DNA of 27,648 nt, from the NCBI GenBank assembly GCA_900550235.1, contig URRQ01000030.1, forward strand, positions 1 to 27,648, in the 5' to 3' direction. Every line of letters begins with the position of its first letter. The first letter of the stretch is position 1. Shown in pieces: positions 17,420 through 25,029 of this stretch. Below the pieces are notes generated by a model. That model saw only the letters and a program-made list of their open reading frames with translations. It had not been told where the DNA came from and did no database searches. Source of the DNA: an uncultured Lachnospiraceae bacterium (GTDB lineage Bacteria > Bacillota > Clostridia > Lachnospirales > Lachnospiraceae). A program made the translations under genes and the position numbers.

Positions 17420-18322
17420 ATGGACAATAAACAAAATCAAGGATTGATGAAACTTGTGAAAACCGTACACGATTTTACTTTACGAGATGATTTGGAAAAA
17501 CAACGTCGTTCCCAGGTTGCGATTGGAAAATTACTCGGAACGAAAAATAGCGAAGCTTCTTATTCTGAATTTATGATCGAGCACATTCCCTGTGAATGGG
17601 TACGTCCTGTAAAACCACATAAAAATGATACCATTATTTTCTATTGCCACGGTGGTGGCTTTTACACCGGAAGCTTAGAATATGCAAGAACCCTAACAAC
17701 CAAGCTTGCACTTTCTTCTTCCATGGAGCTTCTTAGCTTCAACTATCGTCTGGCACCGGAATCTCCTGCTCCTGCCGCTTTGGAAGACGTACTTACGGTA
17801 TGGGATCATTTGATGCATTTAGGCTACGGTGCAAAGCAAATTCTTGTGGCTGGCGACTCTGCCGGAGGCAATCTTGCCCTCGGTCTCGGCCTTAAATTAA
17901 AAGAACAAGGACGAATGCTGCCAAAAGGATTTGTCCTTTTTTCTCCATGGACAAACCTCACATTAAAAGGAGAGTCTATCACCAAAAAAGCAAAGTTGGA
18001 TCCGATTCTAAATTATGAATATTTGCAAGAAGCTCGTGTTGCATATGTTCCGAACGGCGCAAACGATGAGACAATATTTGAAGATCCTTTTGTCTCTCCG
18101 CTTTTTGGAGATTATAAGCATTTCCCTCCCATATACATCCAAATCGGCTCTAATGAAGTGCTTTTAAATGATTCTACCGATCTAAAAAAACACTTAACGA
18201 GCCAAAAAGTCGATGTCAAATTAGATCTATATAAAGGAATGTGGCATGTATTTCAAATGACCAACATGAAAAAAGCGAACGAAGCGGTAGATAAAGCTGC
18301 TCAATTCATGCTCGATTTATAG
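17420..18322 (+). CDS. Alpha/beta hydrolase (HSL/GDXG esterase family)
   Basis: Cytosolic carboxylesterase-like enzyme of 300 residues without a signal peptide. The oxyanion-hole motif HGGGF is at 77-81, the nucleophile elbow GDSAGG at 145-150 (Ser147), and the other triad residues are probably Asp251 (in LLNDSTDL) and His276 (GMWHVF). These are the marks of the hormone-sensitive-lipase (GDXG) family, which cleaves short-chain esters. AAGGAG lies six bases before the ATG. It is the only plus-strand gene, divergent from the acyltransferase and convergent with a NUDIX gene. The substrate is unknown. Confidence 0.9.
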   Translation: MDNKQNQGLMKLVKTVHDFTLRDDLEKQRRSQVAIGKLLGTKNSEASYSEFMIEHIPCEWVRPVKPHKNDTIIFYCHGGGFYTGSLEYARTLTTKLALSSSMELLSFNYRLAPESPAPAALEDVLTVWDHLMHLGYGAKQILVAGDSAGGNLALGLGLKLKEQGRMLPKGFVLFSPWTNLTLKGESITKKAKLDPILNYEYLQEARVAYVPNGANDETIFEDPFVSPLFGDYKHFPPIYIQIGSNEVLLNDSTDLKKHLTSQKVDVKLDLYKGMWHVFQMTNMKKANEAVDKAAQFMLDL

Positions 18323-18332
18323 GATTCACCCC

Positions 18333-18362
18333 TAAAAACGCCGTTGTATTCTCAGCGGCGTT
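18333..18362 (-). terminator. Terminator of the ADP-ribose-type NUDIX gene
   Basis: On the minus strand AACGCCG and CGGCGTT form a 7-bp stem with a 12-base loop, followed by TTTTT when the last stem bases are counted. The outer arm overlaps the NUDIX stop codon. It lies between convergent genes; the plus-strand side lacks a T-run. Confidence 0.65.
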
Positions 18363-18984
18363 ACGCATTTAGAAAGTCAAACACATGACCTTCTGGTGTA
18401 TGCAAAAAATGCATCATCATATAAGCACACATAATCGCAACATTTTCTTCTTTTAAAATTCTGCGTACCTCATCTCGATCTGCCAGAATAATCTCAATAT
18501 CTTCATTTTCTTCCTGCCCTTCCTTGGACGGAACCCCTTTGGCATATCCATATATTGTGCCACAAGATTCATCTGTCATTCCAATTGTTGTAAAAAACGG
18601 CTTCGTATACATCTCCTTCGCATCAATCGGCACAAAATCAAGCCCGGTTTCTTCTTTTAATTCTCTCTTTCCTGTCTCTTTAAAATCTTCTCCTTCTTCC
18701 ACAAGACCAGCAGGAAATTCATACACATAAGTATCAATCGGACAACGATACTGCCGAATCAAAACCAATTTTTCCTTCTGATCGATTTCGTCTTGGTATA
18801 CACTATAAATAATCACACCATCTGCTGTGTTTTTCCGTGTTGTAATCTTTAACTCCTCGATAGATTTTGCTCTTGATGCCACAAAATATTTGCTCTTTCT
18901 TCCCGTATCACTCTCCATATCCAAAACATACATATTCAAAAATTTGTTTTCTGTTGTTTGTGTGATGTGTTTTACTTCTCGCAT
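18361..18984 (-). CDS. NUDIX hydrolase, probable ADP-ribose pyrophosphatase
   Basis: Protein of 207 residues resembling ADP-ribose pyrophosphatases, which cleave ADP-ribose to AMP and ribose 5-phosphate. The Nudix box is complete near 93-115: GLVEEGEDFKETGKREL followed by KEETGLDF. The preceding YVYEFPAG and the following PFFTTIGMTDES also fit the ADPRase group. I chose the ATG at 18984 because AAAGGAG lies at ideal spacing; an in-frame start 14 codons upstream would overlap the dehydrogenase. It follows that gene by about 20 bp and probably shares its transcript. Confidence 0.88.
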   Translation of the reverse strand: MREVKHITQTTENKFLNMYVLDMESDTGRKSKYFVASRAKSIEELKITTRKNTADGVIIYSVYQDEIDQKEKLVLIRQYRCPIDTYVYEFPAGLVEEGEDFKETGKRELKEETGLDFVPIDAKEMYTKPFFTTIGMTDESCGTIYGYAKGVPSKEGQEENEDIEIILADRDEVRRILKEENVAIMCAYMMMHFLHTPEGHVFDFLNA

Positions 18985-19003
18985 ATCTTCTCCTTTTTCC
19001 AAC

Positions 19004-19993
19004 CTACTGATATCTTTCTTCTTCAACTCGATATCCTCTCTCTAAATCCACCACATTCAAAAGCGGTTCTCTTCGGATATAACGTCGAATATTTTCACTT
19101 AGTACATCATAAATTTTCTGTTCTGTACGAACTTCATGCCCAAATCCTTGACCGGAGATATGAGGCGTTATGATTACATTTTCCATATCCCAAAGCTTTG
19201 ATTCCTTCGAAAGCGGCTCCGGCTTCATAACATCCAATGCAACACCAAATAAATGACCTTCTTCCAACACCTCTTCCAGATCTTTCGTTACGATCAAACT
19301 TCCCCTTCCCACATTCACAAGAACTGCATCCGGTTTCATCTTTAAAAGTCGTTCTCGATTCAGTAGATTTTCCGTTTCTGTTGTATCCGGTAAACACCCA
19401 ATAACAATATCTGCAACTGAAAGTAACGCTTCCACATCCTTAAGTGTATGCATTGCATCAAAACAAGACTCCATGCCACGCACAGCTCTTCTCACGCCAA
19501 TATTTTTCGTTCCAAATGGTCGTAATCTTTTCGCAATGTTCGTTCCGATATCTCCCGCGCCTAATATCAATACTGTTTTCCCGAATAACGTCTTTTCGCT
19601 TCCCATATCCTTCCAAATCTTTTTCTCTTGATTTCGAAAATAAATCGGAAAATTCCTATATAAAGTAAGGATTGCTCCGATTACATACTCAGAAATCGTC
19701 TCACCAAATACTCCTGACATATTTGTCAATATCACATTCTTCGGAAAATCACTACTTTTTGTATAAATATCAGTTCCTGCCCAAGTCATCTGCAACCACT
19801 TCAGCTTCTCGGCATTTTTCAAATCCTCGATGGATGGTTCACCTATGATCACTTCTGCCTCCTTCAGTTTGTTTCTATAATCTTCTCGTCTACGAACCGA
19901 AAATTGTATTTGATATTCCCCGCTTATTGCATCCAAAAGCTTCTGGTTATTTTCTTCACTTGTTTCTTTCAGCACTAAAATATTTCTCGCCAT
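19004..19993 (-). CDS. D-isomer-specific 2-hydroxyacid dehydrogenase
   Basis: NAD(P)-dependent oxidoreductase of 329 residues that reduces a 2-oxoacid to a D-2-hydroxyacid or the reverse. The Rossmann motif LILGAGDIGTN is at 142-151 (GxGxxG). Catalytic residues are in place: Arg230 in VNVGRGSL, Glu259 in MKPEPL and His278 in TPHISGQGF. The N-terminal catalytic half is relatively divergent, so the substrate cannot be named. AGAGGG lies about 11 bases before ATG. It stands after a short intergenic gap and ahead of the NUDIX gene. Confidence 0.9.
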   Translation of the reverse strand: MARNILVLKETSEENNQKLLDAISGEYQIQFSVRRREDYRNKLKEAEVIIGEPSIEDLKNAEKLKWLQMTWAGTDIYTKSSDFPKNVILTNMSGVFGETISEYVIGAILTLYRNFPIYFRNQEKKIWKDMGSEKTLFGKTVLILGAGDIGTNIAKRLRPFGTKNIGVRRAVRGMESCFDAMHTLKDVEALLSVADIVIGCLPDTTETENLLNRERLLKMKPDAVLVNVGRGSLIVTKDLEEVLEEGHLFGVALDVMKPEPLSKESKLWDMENVIITPHISGQGFGHEVRTEQKIYDVLSENIRRYIRREPLLNVVDLERGYRVEEERYQ

Positions 19994-20014
19994 TCGTTTT
20001 CTATCCCTCTCTTA

Positions 20015-20043
20015 ATTAAATATCTGAAGTAATTCTTCTACAA
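20015..20043 (-). promoter_or_regulatory. Possible promoter of 2-hydroxyacid dehydrogenase gene
   Basis: Minus-strand TTGTAG (20038-20043), 17-bp spacer, TTTAAT (20015-20020). The -35 match is only fair. Confidence 0.35.
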
Positions 20044-20053
20044 CACATCGCTT

Positions 20054-20534
20054 TTAAACAAATGCATTTTCCATAATTCGATATTCCAGGTATTCTCGAA
20101 ATGATTCATACATTCCCTTTGAAATTTCTTTTGGAAACGTCATGAGGATTAACTCATGCCCTTGATTTCCTCTATGGTATGGGGGGATGTATGTGTACAT
20201 ATGAATTTTCAACAAATTCACAGCGCTCATAAAATCCTTTTCTTCGTGTCGACTGCTCGTCAATCGGCAGATCTATTTCCAAAATAACAACTTTCCCTTT
20301 CTCTTTTAAAAGTTCCAACGCTCTGGCTCCATATCGTTGATTCCTTGCCTCCGGCAGAATACAGAAATGTTCCACATAAATGTAATCTTCCGTTTCCCAA
20401 TACAAAATCAATCCAACAAAAACTTTTTCATCATAGATCAAATCAAAATGATAGTTCTTGTCTTTCAGAATTTCTTCTTGCGAATCCTTTTCTCTTTGCT
20501 CATGAACAGGAAAACTGATTTTATATAATTCCAT
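20054..20534 (-). pseudogene. GNAT-type acetyltransferase gene with a frameshift
   Basis: From ATG at 20534 the frame gives a GNAT-like protein: VFVGLILYWETEDYIYVEHFCILPEARNQRYGARALELLKEKG carries the acetyl-CoA-binding region, then GFYERCEFVENSYVHIHPP. The frame stops shortly after a run of six C on the minus strand (GGGGGG at 20181-20186). Removing one base there continues the protein as YHRGNQGHELILMTFPKEISKG to a stop at 20054. The span is 481 bp, one base more than a whole number of codons, consistent with a single-base insertion in a gene of about 159 codons. It overlaps the DHFR-like gene by 14 bp. It may be a pseudogene, a slippage-variable gene or a sequencing error. Confidence 0.8.
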
Positions 20535-21030
20535 TATAAGTCTCTATTCCGACCATTTGTAATTTCTGTTCGGCACCTATTGTGTCAGACAGACGAATCC
20601 CTGTGCCCAAAAGCGTCGGTATTATTGCAATGTGGAAGCGATCAATGAGACTTTCTCTCATCAATTGTGATACAACTGATGCGCCTCCGCAAATCCATAT
20701 ATCTTTTCCTTCTTCCATTTTCAACTGATGGATTAAAGAAACCGGGGAGTCCGATACAAACTTAATCTTCTCTGTATCTTCCATATCCTGATGCGTGAAT
20801 ACATAGCTCATAAGTCCTTCATATACCCAATCATCCGGCGATAACTCCGTCACAATCTGATAATACGTATTCTATCCCATAATCACGGTATCTACACCCT
20901 CAACAAATGCAGAATACGTATCTTTGTTTTCAACTTCCTTACTTTGCCCTTCCAGCCAATCTACTTTTCCTGAATCATCTGCAATATATCCATCCAAGCT
21001 CATCGAAATATACAGCACTACGTTTCTCAC
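20521..21030 (-). pseudogene. DHFR-like (RibD C-terminal) reductase gene interrupted by an amber codon
   Basis: From GTG at 21030 (AGGAGG seven bases upstream) the frame reads VVLYISMSLDGYIADDSGKV, typical of dihydrofolate reductase-family/RibD_C proteins, and continues to VDTVIMG. Codon 53 is TAG (20872-20874), just where the family's conserved MGR/K-x-TY motif falls. The same frame then continues NTYYQI to the C-terminal half with DIWICGGASVVSQLM and LIDRFHIAIIPTLLGTGIRL, normal for the family. The complete gene would encode about 169 residues. A single base change explains the stop. The remaining open frame alone lacks the N-terminal half of the fold and is unlikely to work. Confidence 0.85.
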
Positions 21031-21042
21031 CGTCTCTCCTCC

Positions 21043-21837
21043 TTACAACTCCATACATTCACCACAAGAAATATAATGAACGTTCTCCATATGATCTGCC
21101 AAATACTTATATGCTTTTTCTCCGGTACAGTGGCAAGTGTAAAACTGCACCTCTGCATATTTTTTCATCTCAATTGAAATCTTTTCTAACAATTCTTCTG
21201 AAACCGTCTGCTTCAATCTCGGTCTATAAAGATGGAATCCGCCGATGCAAACCTTCGGTTTGAATTGTTTTGCCTTCTCCATGATATTGATAACGCCTGT
21301 ATGTCCACAGCCCATGATTAAAACCGTTTCATTCTCACAGATGATCAAATTCTGTTCATGTGCAAAATCGTCCAATCCATGCACATTATAGAGGACATCG
21401 TTCGCTTCTGAATAGCATTTTTCTCTGCTTTCTACTGTAAAAAGCTGCAATTCCTCATCTATCACAAAGTCCCCATTCAGTAATAAGATTCTTGGATTTT
21501 CTTTTAAATCCGAATTCAATCCTATCGGAACCATATCCTCACCGGCTTTGGAAAAATGCGGTTCAAATGCACGCTCTTGTATATAAATCTTTGCCTTATC
21601 ATTCTCTTCTAAAAACTGTTCCAACGCTCCTCCATGATCGTTATGGCCATGAGAGATAACAACTGTATCTACTTCTTGTAGATCAATTCCTTTTTTCTTC
21701 GCATTCTCAAATACTGTTTGATCCGGCCCAAGATCAAACAAAAGCTTATGCTTTTTTGTTTCAATATAAAGCGACAATCCATGCGTTGCTTCCAAGTCAC
21801 AAGTTGTTGTATTTTCTACCAATACTATAATTTTCAT
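21043..21837 (-). CDS. Metallo-beta-lactamase-fold hydrolase (COG1237-type)
   Basis: Protein of 264 residues of the metallo-beta-lactamase fold. The metal motif SHGHNDHGG is at 62-70, with further ligands in MGCGHTGVIN and GGFHL. The arrangement and the ending YTCHCTGEKAY and YISCGECMEL match COG1237, the group annotated as 7,8-dihydropterin-6-yl-methyl-4-(beta-D-ribofuranosyl)aminobenzene 5'-phosphate synthase-like in archaea; the bacterial function is not established. AAGGGG lies about 8 bases before ATG. It follows the kinase gene almost without gap in one operon. Confidence 0.87.
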   Translation of the reverse strand: MKIIVLVENTTTCDLEATHGLSLYIETKKHKLLFDLGPDQTVFENAKKKGIDLQEVDTVVISHGHNDHGGALEQFLEENDKAKIYIQERAFEPHFSKAGEDMVPIGLNSDLKENPRILLLNGDFVIDEELQLFTVESREKCYSEANDVLYNVHGLDDFAHEQNLIICENETVLIMGCGHTGVINIMEKAKQFKPKVCIGGFHLYRPRLKQTVSEELLEKISIEMKKYAEVQFYTCHCTGEKAYKYLADHMENVHYISCGECMEL

Positions 21838-21839
21838 TT

Positions 21840-22337
21840 CTAATTCCCCTTAAATTCTTCCCAAAATCTATCTGCTTCTTCCCGATTTCGAAAAATGATC
21901 CATTCCTTTTCCTGTTTATATTTTTCTAACAATTCATACATCTGCGGTAATTGTTCCTTGGGAAAATCTACAATATACTGTCGAAATTCTTCATCGAACT
22001 CCGTTTCCTCCCATGGCAAATCTTCCCGCTCCGTCCCGATACGCGAGCTTGCACCTTTCAGACAAACTTCTACCGGATAGTCTAAAAAGAACACCGTGTC
22101 ACACGCTTGCAAACGTATCTCCAATGTTCGCAGATAATTTCCATCCATAATCCACGTGTTATTTTCCATAATTTCTTCTAACTTTTCGCGAAATTCTTCT
22201 CTTGTAATATTGGTTTTATCCGGCTTATGCCAAATCATATCCAGATAAAATAATGGAAGTCCTGTTTTATCTCGTAATTTTCTTGAGAATGTACTTTTCC
22301 CTGCTCCCGGACTTCCTATGACAATTACTTTTTTCAT
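21840..22337 (-). CDS. P-loop nucleotide kinase-like (adenylate kinase / FlaR-type) protein
   Basis: Protein of 165 residues with Walker A GSPGAGKST at 8-16 and an adenylate-kinase-like layout: GLPLFYLDMIWHKP, WIMDGNYLRTLEIRL, VFFLDYPVEVCL. These are hallmarks of the small topology-modulation (FlaR-like) kinase group, whose substrate is unknown. Its ATG overlaps the metallopeptidase stop by ATGA, so translation is coupled. Confidence 0.85.
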   Translation of the reverse strand: MKKVIVIGSPGAGKSTFSRKLRDKTGLPLFYLDMIWHKPDKTNITREEFREKLEEIMENNTWIMDGNYLRTLEIRLQACDTVFFLDYPVEVCLKGASSRIGTEREDLPWEETEFDEEFRQYIVDFPKEQLPQMYELLEKYKQEKEWIIFRNREEADRFWEEFKGN

Positions 22338-22906
22338 AAATGATACTCCTTCAATCTTTCTCTACAAGCTTTATAATCCAGGTAAAAGAACGCTACCTCT
22401 TCCCAAAATTCCTTAGAATGATTCATGTGACGCCTATGTGCCAATTCATGAACAATCACATATTCCAAAATCTCTTCTGGAAGATAATATAATCGATAAT
22501 TAAAATTCAGATTCCCTTTCGAGCTACAGCTTCCCCAACGGGTTTTCTGATTCCGAATGGTAATACGCCCCACCGATACTTTCATTTTTTCCGCATAAAA
22601 CATGGTTTTCTCAACCAATTTTTTCTGAATGGCTTCGATATCCTTTGCCGTCAACTCTTCAATCTTCGGAAAAGCAAGCTCCTGCCTCTTCAATTCTCTT
22701 ACTTTTGTTAATTCTACTTTTTTCAAAATCCATGCTCGATGCCGTTCAATGAAAGCTTCTGCATCTGCAGCAAGAAATCGGTTCGGCACTCTTGCTATCA
22801 CTTCACCAGATGCTTTTACCTCCAACGCAACCGTTTTTCTTTCAGAACGTCTGATTTTCACCGATATTTTAGTCCCATTTTGCTTGAAATTGTACTCTTC
22901 AACCAT
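22334..22906 (-). CDS. YgjP-like zinc metallopeptidase (DUF45)
   Basis: Protein of 190 residues of the YgjP/COG1451 family. The zinc-binding HELAH is at 153-157, followed by the downstream HSKEFW region, and the family-typical KTRWGSCSSKGNLNFNYRL is at 121-139. It is presumed to be a soluble metallopeptidase; in bacteria its substrate is undefined, although YgjP-type genes often accompany type I restriction systems. None is present here. AAGGA lies 8 bases before ATG, and the promoter at 22933-22961 makes it the first gene of an operon with the kinase, MBL, DHFR-like and GNAT genes. Confidence 0.88.
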   Translation of the reverse strand: MVEEYNFKQNGTKISVKIRRSERKTVALEVKASGEVIARVPNRFLAADAEAFIERHRAWILKKVELTKVRELKRQELAFPKIEELTAKDIEAIQKKLVEKTMFYAEKMKVSVGRITIRNQKTRWGSCSSKGNLNFNYRLYYLPEEILEYVIVHELAHRRHMNHSKEFWEEVAFFYLDYKACRERLKEYHL

Positions 22907-22932
22907 AATTCATTTCCTTTGTAATATTTAAA

Positions 22933-22961
22933 AGTATACAGAACTTCTTCATTCTTGTCAT
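22933..22961 (-). promoter_or_regulatory. Promoter of metallopeptidase-kinase-MBL operon
   Basis: Minus-strand ATGACA (22956-22961), 17-bp spacer, TATACT (22933-22938), about 27 bp before the start codon. Confidence 0.65.
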
Positions 22962-22980
22962 TAGACTGCTTGTCCAAATC

Positions 22981-23304
22981 CTATGCTGCATATGTCCTCA
23001 GATTCTCAAAATAGTATTGGATACGTGTCTGCACACCCTCTATCGAAGAATCTTCAATATCCACTCTATAATTTTCTTGCTTTTCTACAAGCAGATCTTC
23101 CATATGCACCTCTAAAATCTTACTTAATACAAACAAATGATTTACCGACGGAAGAATCTGCCCCTTAAACCAACGATATATCGGTTGCGGACAGGATAGG
23201 CAAAGTGCCTCCTGTATCTCACACACACGGAACCCTTTTTCTCGGATAACTCTCTTTAAATTTTCACCTGTCTTCTTCATATCAATATCTTTATAACTTT
23301 CCAT
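22981..23304 (-). CDS. XRE-family helix-turn-helix protein
   Basis: Small DNA-binding protein of about 107 residues. The HTH lies in TGENLKRVIREKGFRVCEIQ to LSCPQPIYRWFKGQILPSV, followed by HLFVLSKILEVHMEDLLV, a typical Cro/C1 domain near residues 10-65. The C-terminal 35 residues are unassigned. The start is uncertain: ATG at 23304 has only GGGGTG nearby, and ATG at 23316 is an alternative after AGGAAG. A TATAAT lies at 23349-23354 without a good -35 box. It lies between the fusion gene and the metallopeptidase operon and could regulate neighbours; no evidence shows its target. Confidence 0.83.
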   Translation of the reverse strand: MESYKDIDMKKTGENLKRVIREKGFRVCEIQEALCLSCPQPIYRWFKGQILPSVNHLFVLSKILEVHMEDLLVEKQENYRVDIEDSSIEGVQTRIQYYFENLRTYAA

Positions 23305-23398
23305 ATAACACCCCATTTCTTTTTCTACTTCCTGCAAACTATATTTAAATTATAGTCTCTTTCCTATCGATATTCCACTCGTATTTTTATAGGCGCCA

Positions 23399-24748
23399 TT
23401 ATCGTCCAATAAATAGCAGATGATTTGACATGCCAAGACATTCCTTTTTCTCACACAAATACAAATGATAACGAAAATATTGTCGGTAACTTTCTTCATC
23501 CATTCGTTCAATCATATCTTTTAACAATTCACTAATTCCATCCGATGCCACTTCATTTTGAATCCGGATATTTCCTGCACGAAGGATATCTCGACATCTC
23601 TCTAGTGTATGAAATACAAACGGATAATCATACAACTGAAAGGTTTCTTTATCATAAGCTCCATGAAGCAAATAATCCGCATGTTCCTGCTGCATTGTTA
23701 ATACAACAATATCATTGGAAATAAATGCGAAAAATATCTTCCCATTCTTTTTACATACTCTCTTCGCTTCTTGAATACATTTTAGCTTGTCCTCATCGTT
23801 ATGCAAATGATAAAGAGGTCCAAAAACAAGTACAATATCAAATGTTTCGTCATCATACCTACTCAAGTCCAGTGCATTTCCTTGAACAAGATCAATGGAA
23901 TCGTTTGAATCTATCTTTCTTCGAAACACCTCTATATTCTTTTCAGAAAGCTCTAATGCCGACACTTGATATCCTTTACCCGAAAAATAGAGACTGTACT
24001 CTCCGGTTCCGGCTCCTATGTCCAAAATTTTGTCACCTGACCGGATATATTTTTCTATATAATGTACATTTGTCAAAAACTCAACCTTACCCACCTTTGA
24101 TTGAGTCAATCGCTCCTCTTCCGCATATCGTTTATAGAGCTTCCTCACTAAATCTTCATCATCCTGCACTGTAAATCTACCCTTGGAGTATTTCCATTTG
24201 TAATCTGAGTGATATAAAATATATTGTTCGCTTGTTTCTATTGTACCATATTGTGTTTTATACTTTTTCGTTTTCACTTTTTCAAATCCACATTTTTCGA
24301 TTACCCTTCTTGATTGCATATTCCATTCAAAATGACCCGCTAATATAAAATCCACTTCTACTGTATCAAACAAATAGGAAATGACAGACCTCACTGCTTC
24401 CGGCATTAGTCCATTTCCCCAATAAGCCTTGGACAAAACATATCCTATTTCTCTTCCTTGTAGAGAATCCAATTCTGGATAATTTTCTTCTTCATATTCT
24501 TCAATTCCAATAGACCCAATTACTTTCCCTTGATATTCTAACGCAAAGGTTCTTTTATCCCGAATAAACATCTCTAAAATTTTCTTCGATTCCTCGATGT
24601 TCTGATGCGGATTCCATCCCGCCATTTGACCGACTCCATCTATGCTTGCATACTCATAAAAATCTTGTAAATCAGACAATCTCCAAGGACGTAGCGTAAG
24701 ACGCTTTGTTTTTAGAACTACCCCCGAAATATCAATTTGTTTGTTCAT
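23399..24748 (-). CDS. GNAT acetyltransferase - SAM methyltransferase fusion protein
   Basis: One 449-residue protein with two enzymes. Residues 1-180 are a RimJ/RimL-type acetyltransferase: TKRLTLRPWRLSDL, IGYVLSKAYWGNGLMPEAV for acetyl-CoA binding, and NMQSRRVIEKCGFEK. Residues about 191-449 are a class I methyltransferase beginning RFTVQDDEDLVRKLYKRYAE, with SAM motif I ILDIGAGTGEYSLYF at 241-255, acidic LELSEKN, and DIVLVFGPLYHLH as the motif IV region. Standalone methyltransferases starting in the same way are common in Lachnospiraceae, so the fusion is noteworthy. AAAGGAGG lies seven bases before ATG. The gene has its own consensus promoter, leader peptide and terminator, suggesting induced expression. 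Substrates are unknown; antibiotic modification is a hypothesis. Confidence 0.9.
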   Translation of the reverse strand: MNKQIDISGVVLKTKRLTLRPWRLSDLQDFYEYASIDGVGQMAGWNPHQNIEESKKILEMFIRDKRTFALEYQGKVIGSIGIEEYEEENYPELDSLQGREIGYVLSKAYWGNGLMPEAVRSVISYLFDTVEVDFILAGHFEWNMQSRRVIEKCGFEKVKTKKYKTQYGTIETSEQYILYHSDYKWKYSKGRFTVQDDEDLVRKLYKRYAEEERLTQSKVGKVEFLTNVHYIEKYIRSGDKILDIGAGTGEYSLYFSGKGYQVSALELSEKNIEVFRRKIDSNDSIDLVQGNALDLSRYDDETFDIVLVFGPLYHLHNDEDKLKCIQEAKRVCKKNGKIFFAFISNDIVVLTMQQEHADYLLHGAYDKETFQLYDYPFVFHTLERCRDILRAGNIRIQNEVASDGISELLKDMIERMDEESYRQYFRYHLYLCEKKECLGMSNHLLFIGR

Positions 24749-24772
24749 TTCCCTTCCTCCTTTGAAATAGTG

Positions 24773-24821
24773 AAAAAAATGCAGTACAAACGGAAACCTT
24801 ATCTTCCAGCCTGCACTGCAT
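24773..24821 (-). terminator. Attenuator terminator upstream of the fusion gene
   Basis: On the minus strand ATGCAGTGCAGGC pairs with the 3' arm ending GTTTGTACTGCAT (with G-U pairs), and a further GGAA/TTCC helix closes the loop, followed by TTTTTTT (24773-24779). It lies between the leader ORF and the fusion gene, 25 bp before the ATG. Its 3' arm (24785-24794) can instead pair with leader bases 24885-24894 over ten pairs, including G-U, giving an antiterminator. Confidence 0.85.
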
Positions 24822-24854
24822 CTCTCTTTTACTTCTTTTTTACGATAATGCGTT

Positions 24855-24962
24855 TTAAATGAAAAAAGAGTACGACAATGTAAGCCCGTTCGTATGTTTT
24901 AACATTGCATTAACGGACTGATTATTATCATTATTAATTACATAATAAAAATCATAAAACAT
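24855..24962 (-). CDS. Leader peptide of the fusion gene
   Basis: A 35-codon ORF starting MFYDFYYVINNDNNQSVNAM and ending TLSYSFFI. It has an excellent ribosome-binding site, AGGAGG seven bases before ATG, and lies directly downstream of a consensus promoter. It is too short for a structural gene, is rich in Tyr, Phe and Asn, and its codons 22-27 contain the antiterminator strand. These are the features of regulatory leader peptides on which ribosomes stall. The sequence is not one I recognise, so the inducer cannot be named. Translation is inferred, not shown. Confidence 0.72.
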   Translation of the reverse strand: MFYDFYYVINNDNNQSVNAMLKHTNGLTLSYSFFI

Positions 24963-24988
24963 TGTTGTACCTCCTAAGATTTTTTGAC

Positions 24989-25017
24989 ATTATAGCTCTC
25001 CCTCATCAGTTTGTCAA
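24989..25017 (-). promoter_or_regulatory. Consensus promoter of the leader/fusion gene unit
   Basis: Minus-strand TTGACA (25012-25017), exactly 17 bp, TATAAT (24989-24994): a perfect sigma-A-type consensus, 13 bp after the permease stop. A fully consensus promoter fits control by attenuation rather than by initiation. Confidence 0.88.
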
Positions 25018-25029
25018 TATAAATTCTTT

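Noticed and set aside
20521..20853. The downstream half of the DHFR-like gene as a separate small gene
   Set aside because: It begins mid-domain with no ribosome-binding site, and the missing N-terminal half lies in frame just upstream of the TAG.
11812..20874. Amber (TAG) recoding, for example to pyrrolysine
   Set aside because: Several intact core genes, including infB, nusA and gpmI, end in TAG, and no pyl genes are present in the window.
22334..22906. YgjP-like peptidase as a marker of a restriction system
   Set aside because: No hsd or other restriction genes lie in the window.
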